Positions 1 through 6,224 of a stretch of 7,280 nt of DNA are shown here, piece after piece. Source of the stretch: an uncultured Candidatus Udaeobacter sp. (lineage in GTDB: Bacteria; Verrucomicrobiota; Verrucomicrobiia; Chthoniobacterales; UBA10450). How positions within the stretch are numbered: position 1 is the stretch's first letter; the number at the start of each line of letters is the position of its first letter. Both the position numbers and the translations under genes were made by a program. The DNA lies in contig CATPBS010000026.1 in assembly GCA_955652715.1 (NCBI GenBank), positions 1 to 7,280 on the forward strand, read 5' to 3'. The notes beneath the pieces are model-generated. The model was not told the DNA's origin. It was given only the letters and a program-made list of their open reading frames with translations, and searched no databases.

Positions 1-3
1 AAT

Positions 4-1887
4 CTACTCTTCCTCACGCGCGAACGCGACGTCTCCGTCGCCGTCGCGGATTGAGGCATCAGAAGATGTCGCCAGCACCCAGGCAATGTTGATGCGAGAA
101 TGGGGATCTTCAGGAGCTAATGCCAATGCCTTTTCGTAATGGGCGATGGCCTCCTTGAGCGAACCCCGCCGCAGAAGAGCGTTACCAAGGCAGGTGTGTG
201 CATCGGCGTCATTGGGTTGTATTTGGAGAGTTTTTTCCCAATCCGCGATTGCTCCGTCGATGCGGCCTTTTGCAAAAAGAACGTTTCCGCGGTTGTAATA
301 GGCATCTGCATAATTCGGTTGCAATTTTATTGCCTCCTCGTAGTGAACCATCGCTTCATCGGATTGTCCTTTTCGGGCCAGAGCGTCGGCGAGATTCATT
401 TGCACAAAAGCTGAACCCACGTTGTAGTGGCTATCCTGCTTACCAGATCTAATTCTTGACGCGGTCTCAAAGTGCGAGATCGCTTTGTCCAGTTCGCCGC
501 GGTCGATGCACAGGTACCCGAGATTATTGTGGGCAAAGTCGTTGTCAGAAGTCACGGCAAGAGCATGGGTCCAAAGAGTCTCGCTGTTGCGCCAGTACGA
601 AGTCTGAATGAATGCCGCCGATGCCAGGGCAACGATGATTACTACCGCGGTTGCTACAGCAAACCGTAATCTGGACTGGCGGACTGCCTTCACGTCAGCA
701 GCGAGCCAAACCGCGAGGAGAAACAGACCGATATGGGGGAGGTAGGCATAGCGGTCGGCATGGCCTTGTTCTCCAGCCTGAACGAGGCCAATCACTGGGA
801 CGAGCATACCGAGATACCAGAACCAGCCGGTAAACAGGTAAGGTCGTTCACTTCGGAAAACGATTGCTGCCAAAGTGATGGCGAGCAGGAATCCGATGGC
901 AAGAATGACTTCCCAAATTGCCAGGGTGTTATTTGGATGAGGATAGAAAACTGCGAGGCGTGTCGGCCACAATGTTTTCCAGACGTAAATCACGTAACTC
1001 GCGAACGCGTTTTGCACGCGCCAGGTGAACGGCAACGGCGGGATCGCGCCAGTAGCGCGTTTTTGCAGGACAAATGTGATGACACAGGCGCCCGCGGAGA
1101 GAACGAGCAAGGGAATCTTTTCCAGGAGGAGGCGTGTTATTACGCGCCTTTGATTACCGGACTTTAAAAATTTGGCCTTTCTTTTTGTTGAGGAGGGTTG
1201 TTCAAAACGACGTAGTGGCCAGTAATCCAGAAGGAGAAGGACGACGGGTGCGCTTACCAGCATCGGCTTGGACATGAGCCCGGCCGCGAACAGGACAGCG
1301 ACCGCCAGATAGCGCGTCATAGACGCTGCGCGTACATAACGAACGTATGCGTCCAGCATGAGGAAAAAGAAAACTGCGCTCAGAACGTCTTTTCGCTCGC
1401 TCACCCATGCCACTGATTCGACATGGAGTGGGTGAACCGCGAATAATGCTGCGACAACCACACTCTTCCATACTGCGCCGGTCATTTGCCGCAGCACCCG
1501 AAACAGCAGGAGCACTGCGATGGTATGCAAGACGATGTTGGTAGCATGATGGCCCCCAGCGTTCAAACCGTATAGCTGGCAGTCCAGCATGTGCGAAATA
1601 GTCGCTAGTGGATGCCAGTTGCGTGCGTGCGGGCTAGTAAAGGCAAGCGCTATCCCTTTTATCGTCAATCCAGCCTGAATAGCCGGGGCATTATAGACGT
1701 ATAAATCGTCGTCGAAATTAACGAAATCATAGCGGATTGTCTGACCGAATACGGCCAGGCTGATTGCGGCAAGAAACAGGTATATAACGATAGTTATACT
1801 ACGACCGCGAACGCCTCTTGGTAATTCGCTTGGGCGGTCGCCAAACTGCCGCTTGTTGTTATTCACTATGTGGCGACAAACTGCCAT
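4..1887 (-). CDS. TMTC-like polytopic membrane protein with C-terminal TPRs (paralog B, C-terminally clipped)
   Basis: Predicted 627-residue inner-membrane protein. Residues about 31-430 are a run of hydrophobic helices; residues about 450-600 are four TPRs on the non-membrane side. Family marks: VNFDDD (57-61) in the first loop after TM1, the likely GT-C acidic catalytic motif; HPLHVESVAWV (152-162) followed by ERKDVLS; GHADRYAYLP (375-384); QTSYWRNSETLWTHAL just before the TPRs. The layout matches the TMTC/DUF1736 group, whose animal members are O-mannosyltransferases (GT105). Bacterial homologues are mostly uncharacterised and often labelled 'O-GlcNAc transferase' from the TPRs alone. The ATG at 1887 overlaps the end of the upstream paralog by 29 bases, suggesting translational coupling; GTG at 1866, beside that gene's stop, is an alternative. 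No strong Shine-Dalgarno is seen. The fifth TPR breaks off after SIRDG and ends in a low-complexity tail, while the paralog runs 89 residues further. Substrate is unknown. Confidence 0.88.
   Translation of the reverse strand: MAVCRHIVNNNKRQFGDRPSELPRGVRGRSITIVIYLFLAAISLAVFGQTIRYDFVNFDDDLYVYNAPAIQAGLTIKGIALAFTSPHARNWHPLATISHMLDCQLYGLNAGGHHATNIVLHTIAVLLLFRVLRQMTGAVWKSVVVAALFAVHPLHVESVAWVSERKDVLSAVFFFLMLDAYVRYVRAASMTRYLAVAVLFAAGLMSKPMLVSAPVVLLLLDYWPLRRFEQPSSTKRKAKFLKSGNQRRVITRLLLEKIPLLVLSAGACVITFVLQKRATGAIPPLPFTWRVQNAFASYVIYVWKTLWPTRLAVFYPHPNNTLAIWEVILAIGFLLAITLAAIVFRSERPYLFTGWFWYLGMLVPVIGLVQAGEQGHADRYAYLPHIGLFLLAVWLAADVKAVRQSRLRFAVATAVVIIVALASAAFIQTSYWRNSETLWTHALAVTSDNDFAHNNLGYLCIDRGELDKAISHFETASRIRSGKQDSHYNVGSAFVQMNLADALARKGQSDEAMVHYEEAIKLQPNYADAYYNRGNVLFAKGRIDGAIADWEKTLQIQPNDADAHTCLGNALLRRGSLKEAIAHYEKALALAPEDPHSRINIAWVLATSSDASIRDGDGDVAFAREEE
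25..48. repeat. GC-rich inverted repeat at the clipped end of paralog B
   Basis: CGCGACG at 25-31 is the exact reverse complement of CGTCGCG at 42-48, with a 10-base spacer. A nested CGACG/CGTCG pair also exists. It encodes the DGDGDV tail of the upstream TPR protein and lies about 20 bases before its TAG stop. It could be a small intergenic repeat that ran into the gene, or a stem near the transcript end. No T-tract is visible before the window ends. Confidence 0.5.
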
Positions 1888-1892
1888 TTGTT
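1842..1892. repeat. Short direct repeat spanning the overlap of the two TPR genes
   Basis: CAAACTGCCNNTTGTT occurs at 1842-1857 and 1877-1892, with 14 of 16 positions fixed and a 35-base offset. The ATG of the downstream gene lies in the right-hand copy, where the two variable bases create it; the left copy has GC there. This could be a slippage or recombination scar that built the overlap, or chance. Confidence 0.4.
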
Positions 1893-3784
1893 AGGCTGAG
1901 ATCGCGCAGTGGGCTCCCTGCTTGGTAAAGAGCAATGTTCCCCTGGAGCTCGGTAGCTAAACCAGAGTTGCCCTGGCTGTTGGCTAATTCAATGCCGCGC
2001 TGCGCTGTTTGAATTGCCTCAGAGAACCGGCCGCTCTCTGCGTAGGCCGCTGCCAATGTGCGGAAGATCACCGGGATTCTGTCCCCGGAAATTCGCAGGG
2101 CCTGCTCGGCCAGTTGGACCGCTTGTGCACCGTCTCGAAGCGAGTCATCTGGCGAAGTTGCAAATACCCACGCGAGGTTGCTCATGGCATTTCCGTTGTC
2201 GGGCTGGATCACCAGGACCTTCTGCCATTCTTCGACCGCCTCCCGGGCTTGACCCTGCTGGATCAGAACAGTGCCCACAATATTGTGCACCTCTATGTTA
2301 TCAGGTTGTAGCTCGACTAATTTGCGATAGTGAACCAGTGCATCGGCCACTTGCCCCTTTTGAAGCAGAGCCTTGGCAAGATTTTCATGGGCAGGGCTAT
2401 TTTCGGGTCGAAGATCCACGGCTGCTTGCAGCAGAGAGATGGCTTCGTCCAGGTTACCTTTTCGCAAAAAGACGATGCCGAGGTTATTTTCGGCAACATC
2501 GTTGTTTGAGGTGACTGCGAGGGCGTGAGTAAACAGCGTTTCGCTATCGCGCCAATAAGAGGTTTGGATCCAGGCACGCCAACTTAAGAGGCTAATGATA
2601 ACGGCCGCACTAGCGCTCAAAATTTCACGTTGGCGACGCCACGGCGCGGTCAAGTCAGTAACAGTCCAGGTCAGCAGAACATAAAGACCAATCTGGGGCA
2701 GATAAGTATATCGATCGGCGTGCCCCTGCCATCCCACCTGTACCAACCCGATCACCGGCACCAGCATTCCCAAATACCACAACCAGCCAGTGACTAGATA
2801 AGGCCCCTTTTTTCGCAAAACGAACGCCGCTGCCGTCGCGGCGATGAGAATAGCAAGCGCCAGGATGATTTCCCAAAGCGGGAGCCGGTTCTCTGGATGC
2901 AGGTAGAACACCGCCAGTTTCACCGGCCAGAGCATCTGCCACATGTAGACGACGTACGTCACTACGGCATTGTTGATTCGGGCCAATACCGGCAACTGCT
3001 CGGTCCAGCCGACCGCACCTCGCTGGGCAAGAAACGTCACGACGCTTGAGACGGCAGAAAGCACGATCAGTGGAACCTTCTCCAAGATCAGCGTTAGCAC
3101 TTTCTTCTGACCTCTGACGTCTGATCTCTGACCTCTGATTCTACAAAGCGGCCAGTAATCCAGGAGTAAAAGCACGAAGGGCACCGTCACCAGCATCGGC
3201 TTGGACATGAGACCAAGGGCAAACGCCAGTGCTACTGTTAGGTAGCGCCCAATCGATGGCGCGCGCGAATAATGGACATAGGCGAGAAGTGTTACCATGA
3301 AGAAAACACCGCTCAGCACATCCTTGCGTTCCGCCACCCAGGCGACCGACTCCACATGCAAGGGGTGAATAGCGAACAGCGCTGCCACAAACGCGCTTCG
3401 CCAAAGCGCCCCAGTCATTTGTTGTAGCACCACAAAGAGCAAGACCACGCCAATTGTATGAAGAAGCACATTGCTAAAGTGATGCCCTCCCGCCTTTAAC
3501 CCGTATAACTGGCAATCAACCATGTGTGTGATCGTCGTCAGCGGATGCCAGTTCTCAGAATGAATATGGGTGAATGCCCAGACAATACTGGCGATGTTAA
3601 GGCCGCTGGTTATCTTGGGATTTTGGTAAACGTAACGCGGATCGTCATAGTTAACGAAGTCGTGCCGGAGCGTTTGACCAAAAACGATGCAGGTAAGCAC
3701 TGCAAGAACGATGCAAACGCAGACAATTACCCAGTGAAGGCTTGTTTTGGGGAGAGCGGTTGATTGAGGCGTAATACGGTGCAC
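1859..3784 (-). CDS. TMTC-like polytopic membrane protein with C-terminal TPRs (paralog A)
   Basis: Predicted 641-residue membrane protein, a clear full-length paralog of its downstream neighbour. TM1 is residues about 17-36, followed by FGQTLRHDF and VNYDDPRYV (44-52), whose D47-D48 pair sits where GT-C enzymes carry their catalytic acids. Next come WHPLTTITHMVDCQLYGL, HPLHVESVAWV (140-150), ERKDVLS, SKPMLV, DYWPL, GHADRYTYLP (354-363) and QTSYWRDSETLFTHAL (407-422). TPRs fill about 429-604. The family resembles TMTC/DUF1736 proteins; a membrane glycosyltransferase using a lipid-linked sugar is inferred, with donor and acceptor unknown. The GTG start at 3784 is the only start downstream of the preceding gene's stop that keeps TM1 intact; it lies 32 bases after that stop, so the two are probably co-transcribed. 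No clear Shine-Dalgarno. Oddity: the cytoplasmic loop at 215-227 (RIRGQRSDVRGQK) is written by a 7-base tandem repeat. Confidence 0.9.
   Translation of the reverse strand: MHRITPQSTALPKTSLHWVIVCVCIVLAVLTCIVFGQTLRHDFVNYDDPRYVYQNPKITSGLNIASIVWAFTHIHSENWHPLTTITHMVDCQLYGLKAGGHHFSNVLLHTIGVVLLFVVLQQMTGALWRSAFVAALFAIHPLHVESVAWVAERKDVLSGVFFMVTLLAYVHYSRAPSIGRYLTVALAFALGLMSKPMLVTVPFVLLLLDYWPLCRIRGQRSDVRGQKKVLTLILEKVPLIVLSAVSSVVTFLAQRGAVGWTEQLPVLARINNAVVTYVVYMWQMLWPVKLAVFYLHPENRLPLWEIILALAILIAATAAAFVLRKKGPYLVTGWLWYLGMLVPVIGLVQVGWQGHADRYTYLPQIGLYVLLTWTVTDLTAPWRRQREILSASAAVIISLLSWRAWIQTSYWRDSETLFTHALAVTSNNDVAENNLGIVFLRKGNLDEAISLLQAAVDLRPENSPAHENLAKALLQKGQVADALVHYRKLVELQPDNIEVHNIVGTVLIQQGQAREAVEEWQKVLVIQPDNGNAMSNLAWVFATSPDDSLRDGAQAVQLAEQALRISGDRIPVIFRTLAAAYAESGRFSEAIQTAQRGIELANSQGNSGLATELQGNIALYQAGSPLRDLSLTNGSLSPHSE
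3104..3138 (-). repeat. Heptanucleotide tandem repeat, five copies, inside paralog A
   Basis: On the coding strand five consecutive 7-base units TCAGANN (TCAGAGG, TCAGAGA, TCAGACG, TCAGAGG, TCAGAAG) fill 3138 down to 3104. The first five bases are invariant and a 12-base string TCTGACCTCTGA (plus strand) recurs exactly at 3106-3117 and 3127-3138. It encodes a hydrophilic loop between membrane helices that differs completely from the other paralog. Seven is not a multiple of three, so gain or loss of one unit would shift the frame. Confidence 0.85.
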
Positions 3785-3816
3785 GTGCGACGCTAAATGT
3801 CGTGAGAAAAGGCGGC

Positions 3817-5271
3817 TTAAGGATTCCGTTTGTAAATCAAGATGTAGTCTTTCAGATTCTCGACCGACGGCGGAACATCCCCAAAGAAATAATCGGTTTC
3901 CTTGGGCGTCATGTTCACAAAACCGGCTGCCGTATAATTTTGTGCGGTGTATTCATTTGCCCAGGTAAAGATCAGCCGATCGGATTGCGGCCGCTGCACC
4001 CACGAATACTTCATTACTACGAATACCAGATACTTGGGACGAGCGCGTTCAATCTCCCAAATCATCTCGTCCTGCATTTGTCGCGCATATTTCTGGGGTT
4101 CCATCAAGCTGTAAGTATAGATGTAACCAGTCGCGGAGCGCCGATTTGAATAAAAATAAATCTGCGGCTCCGATCCCAATATGGCGATCGTATCATTCGG
4201 GCTTGTATGTTCGCGGACATATTCTGCAATCCTGATGGACTCAGGGAATGGATTTTCCGGGTAAATCATCCAACAAGCTTGAACCGGCGAGACTTCAAGA
4301 AAGAACTTTCTTTCCCGAAAGATTGGCATGCTTAGCGCTGCGCCGAGCAACAGCAGCGGGGCCAATCGGAACGCGTTCGCATGGCGGGCCGCAATGTCCG
4401 ACAGCGTACTAGCGGCAACGCCGATAAACAGCGAAACCGCGGGAAGAACCATGATGAAATAGTGATATCGAAAATAAAATCCCGCAGAAACAGCGAGTGC
4501 CGAGAACACCAGCAGGCCGAGCAAAAAGACTGCGCTGGCGCGGATTTCCCTGGAGCAAAGTCCCGTGAGAACGCCAATTCCAGCGAGTGCCCATAGTGGC
4601 CACGCAGCTCCAACCACTTCCGTGACGGTACGAACAAAAATCTGCGGAGCCTTCGTCAGGGGTACGAGGCTGTCGTATTGGCGCGCGTAGTCGATTGTCC
4701 AAAACCAGAATTTGTCAAATACACCTGCGTACCAGAGGAGAAGACAAGCGACCCCGAAAGGAAAAATTACACCAGCACCGAAGATGAAACCTCGAAGCAG
4801 GATTTTTCCCAGACCAAGTCGGCGACGAATATCCTTGGAGACGAGATAAATCGCTCCGAACAGAACGAACAAAATCGCAGGCTGCTTCATCAGCAGTCCA
4901 GCGCCAAAAAGGAGGCCGCTTGCAAACAGTGTTCGAAGCGATTGTCGATCTGTCTCATTGAGCAAAAGCAACGCTCCGCCGAGAACCGGCAACACTACAA
5001 AGTGCGTCGCGTGACCAGCAAGGCCCAGCACGAATGGGCTTACCGAAAGAACTGCGTAGCTGGCCGCAGCGGCAATTCCTGCCGTCGAATTTATCAGCCG
5101 CCGGCCCAGGAAAAAGATAAGGGCGATTGTGGCAGCGTTGACCAGGAGCAAGCCTAAGTGAATCCCAAGGATTGTTTGTCCGAAGATTGACATGATCACG
5201 GCATAGGCGGCATAGGTTCCAGGAAACTTCATGTTGTAGGCGAGTTTGTATGGAGGAATGCCTTGCAGCAT
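3817..5271 (-). CDS. GT39 (PMT/ArnT-like) glycosyltransferase, part downstream of an in-frame amber stop
   Basis: The 484-residue open frame from ATG 5271 holds most of a polytopic GT-C glycosyltransferase. It begins MLQGIPPYKLAYNMKFPGTY, the loop segment after the catalytic acids, then has about nine hydrophobic helices up to residue 315. A C-terminal soluble domain (about 325-484) contains DTIAILGSEPQIYFYSNRRS and ends YILIYKRNP. Such enzymes transfer a sugar from a polyprenyl phosphate outside the membrane. The start is not natural: in the same frame the codons before ATG read RDEGEYAYAGQL, the conserved first-loop motif of the family, preceded by TAG at 5308-5310 and then an open stretch encoding TM1 (5493-5311). 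A protein started at 5271 would lack TM1 and the Asp-Glu pair. No ATG, GTG or TTG lies between the TAG and 5271. I read it as a recent pseudogene unless the stop is suppressed or is a sequencing error. Paralog A follows 32 bases downstream. Confidence 0.85.
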   Translation of the reverse strand: MLQGIPPYKLAYNMKFPGTYAAYAVIMSIFGQTILGIHLGLLLVNAATIALIFFLGRRLINSTAGIAAAASYAVLSVSPFVLGLAGHATHFVVLPVLGGALLLLNETDRQSLRTLFASGLLFGAGLLMKQPAILFVLFGAIYLVSKDIRRRLGLGKILLRGFIFGAGVIFPFGVACLLLWYAGVFDKFWFWTIDYARQYDSLVPLTKAPQIFVRTVTEVVGAAWPLWALAGIGVLTGLCSREIRASAVFLLGLLVFSALAVSAGFYFRYHYFIMVLPAVSLFIGVAASTLSDIAARHANAFRLAPLLLLGAALSMPIFRERKFFLEVSPVQACWMIYPENPFPESIRIAEYVREHTSPNDTIAILGSEPQIYFYSNRRSATGYIYTYSLMEPQKYARQMQDEMIWEIERARPKYLVFVVMKYSWVQRPQSDRLIFTWANEYTAQNYTAAGFVNMTPKETDYFFGDVPPSVENLKDYILIYKRNP

Positions 5272-5307
5272 GAGTTGGCCGGCATAAGCATATTCGCCTT
5301 CGTCGCG

Positions 5308-5310
5308 CTA
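5308..5310 (-). other. In-frame TAG inside the GT39 gene (codon 62)
   Basis: The plus strand reads CTA at 5308-5310. Homologues as I recall them carry Glu here (PLERDEGEYAY), so a single GAG-to-TAG change (plus-strand C to A at 5310) would explain it. The reading frame is open and family-like on both sides. Confidence 0.8.
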
Positions 5311-5493
5311 AAGCGGAATCCCGAGCAGTCGAATTCGAATCGCGACAGTGACGCCAAAAGCGATTACCGCCAAAGCCCACCACGCGAATCGCAAGATTTT
5401 GTAATGGATGGCGATCTGGTTGGTCACAGCAAGGCTATTCCGGTGAAAAGTAGCGGGTTGCAACTGCGCGATTCGGTCGCCGATTTTTTGCAC
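5308..5493 (-). pseudogene. N-terminal segment of the GT39 gene, cut off by an amber codon
   Basis: This 61-codon frame is continuous with the downstream glycosyltransferase, interrupted only by TAG. It starts at GTG 5493, shortly after an in-frame TAA. GTG at codon 23 (5427) is another possible start with GGAAT about 9 bases upstream. Residues 34-53 form one hydrophobic helix (TM1), followed by IRIRLLGIPL, which directly precedes the RDEGEYAY motif across the stop. With the stop read as a sense codon the gene would encode 558 residues, a normal length for this family. It starts 21 bases after the stop of the upstream gene stump. Confidence 0.75.
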
Positions 5494-5513
5494 TTCAAAG
5501 AAGGTCTTTTACA

Positions 5514-5768
5514 CTAGGCGCAGGAAACGGCCATCGTTTCACGTAAGTTCGCGTCGTCTTCCCAGATATAACCGCCATTCTGGACTGACCGGTAGGACAG
5601 GATTGTTACCGCAGCCAACAGCACCCCAAAAATACAAGCGGCCATACGCAGAAACAGGCGTTTAGCGTTTATTGTCGCCAGCTGCGTGGTCTTATTGCCA
5701 TTAGACCAAATCTGTCGCATCACGGTTGCGGCTTTATAACCTTGGTACCTTCTGATTCGTAGCGCCAC
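5514..5768 (-). CDS. Short membrane frame, probable N-terminal stump of a TMTC-like TPR protein
   Basis: An 84-codon frame beginning at GTG 5768; ATG at 5720 (codon 17) or 5645 (codon 42) are alternative starts. It has a basic, polar N-terminus and one hydrophobic helix at about 42-58 (MAACIFGVLLAAVTILSY), then RSVQNGGYIWEDDANL. The NGGYIWEDDA stretch matches, by position after TM1 and by the acidic pair, the FVNYDD and FVNFDD segments of the two TMTC-like proteins downstream. In relatives I recall (GFIWDDDAYVT) about 500 more residues would follow. Here the frame ends after RETMAVSCA with TAG at 5514, and none of the three frames continues as a TMTC-like protein; the GT39 gene begins 21 bases later. 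This looks like a deletion remnant. A genuine small single-pass protein cannot be excluded. Confidence 0.55.
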   Translation of the reverse strand: MALRIRRYQGYKAATVMRQIWSNGNKTTQLATINAKRLFLRMAACIFGVLLAAVTILSYRSVQNGGYIWEDDANLRETMAVSCA

Positions 5769-5797
5769 ACGACCCAGCGTGCGCGCTCGATGCCAAA

Positions 5798-5815
5798 GGT
5801 GGTATTAAAACCACC
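5798..5815. other. Small perfect hairpin upstream of the gene stump
   Basis: GGTGGT (5798-5803) and ACCACC (5810-5815) form a six-base perfect stem with a six-base A/T loop. On the minus strand it is followed by only three Ts, too few for a confident terminator. If the promoter-like site just upstream is real, it would fold in the 5' leader. Confidence 0.35.
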
Positions 5816-5820
5816 GGAAA

Positions 5821-5847
5821 ATATTATCATTTAGACAATGACATCAA
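5821..5847 (-). promoter_or_regulatory. Weak promoter-like site for the minus-strand cluster
   Basis: On the minus strand TTGATG (5847-5842) is followed after 15 bases by TAATAT (5826-5821), with TG one base before it (extended -10 form). The spacing is shorter than ideal and the -10 match is partial. It lies about 50 bases upstream of the GTG at 5768, in the only sizeable gap before the cluster. Confidence 0.2.
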
Positions 5848-6081
5848 TCGAGCCTTGCGAGAGGACACCGCAGCCCACCTATCTGCTCCATAAGAGCAGC
5901 CCGTCCACTCTTCAATTTGTCCAAGAATTTGGGAGTCGTTTGCCTCAGGCTTGTACTTTTCGCAAAAGGTTGCGCGATCTCGAGTGCCATAATCGCCGTA
6001 TCGAGAAGCATGTCGCGGTTTATTCCTGTCAAGCCTTCCACAACTCGAGTCTGCCTTCAGTTGTAATGTGTACGCGGATTT

Positions 6082-6129
6082 TGGCATGCCTCCCGCGCCC
6101 AATTCTGAGGAGAGAATGAAGGCATGCCA
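6082..6129. repeat. Ten-base perfect inverted repeat
   Basis: TGGCATGCCT at 6082-6091 and AGGCATGCCA at 6120-6129 are exact reverse complements with a 28-base spacer. Each holds the self-palindrome GGCATGCC, so the core is also a direct repeat. No T-tract follows on either strand. It may be a protein-binding pair, a remnant of a small mobile repeat, or chance. Confidence 0.45.
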
Positions 6130-6201
6130 TCTGAAACACCTGGATACTCTTCTGATTGAGTCGCACGGTTCTATCGAACTGAGTCGGAATGGCCGGCCGG
6201 A

Positions 6202-6224
6202 TGGTTTCATGGAAGATGAAACCA
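6202..6224 (-). other. Stem-loop over the stop codon of the rightmost gene
   Basis: TGGTTTCAT (6202-6210) and ATGAAACCA (6216-6224) form a perfect nine-base stem with a five-base loop. The TGA stop at 6209-6207 lies inside the stem. Downstream on the minus strand comes a GC palindrome rather than a T-run, so it is not a standard intrinsic terminator; it may still mark or protect the transcript end. Confidence 0.4.

Larger units (their letters stand above)
5769..6206. other. 438-base gap without a convincing gene
   Basis: Frames of 60-130 codons exist on both strands but overlap each other and show no recognisable family, membrane segment or plausible start signal. The most protein-like is minus-strand 6041-5844 (GTG start, INRDMLLDTAIMALEIAQ), which could be an eroded gene piece. 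The gap also holds an inverted repeat at 6082-6129, a GGCCGGCC palindrome at 6191-6198, a hairpin at 5798-5815 and a weak promoter-like site at 5821-5847. It separates the membrane protein on the right from the compact glycosyltransferase cluster, so it is the likely place for that cluster's promoter. Confidence 0.6.

Noticed and set aside
733..1167. Plus-strand frame of 144 codons
   Set aside because: Fully antisense to the membrane domain of paralog B; composition is that of a shadow frame.
2014..2514. Plus-strand frame of 166 codons
   Set aside because: Antisense to the TPR region of paralog A; repeated TPR codons leave long open shadow frames.
4678..5157. Plus-strand frame of 159 codons, rich in polar residues
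   Set aside because: Antisense to GT39 membrane helices, which give polar residues when read backwards; no domain recognised.
5257..5271. ATG 5271 as the true start of the GT39 protein
   Set aside because: The conserved RDEGEYAYAGQL lies in frame just upstream, so the natural protein is longer; 5271 is only the first start after the amber codon.
5308..5310. Genome-wide reassignment of TAG to an amino acid
   Set aside because: TAG also ends the frames at 4-6 and 5514-5516, so a global recoding is not supported. Those two frames are themselves odd (clipped tail, gene stump), so this is not a strong test; a simple mutation is the more economical reading.
5326..5345. TCGAATTCGA palindrome
   Set aside because: Explained by the codons for Ile-Arg-Ile-Arg after TM1 of the GT39 gene.
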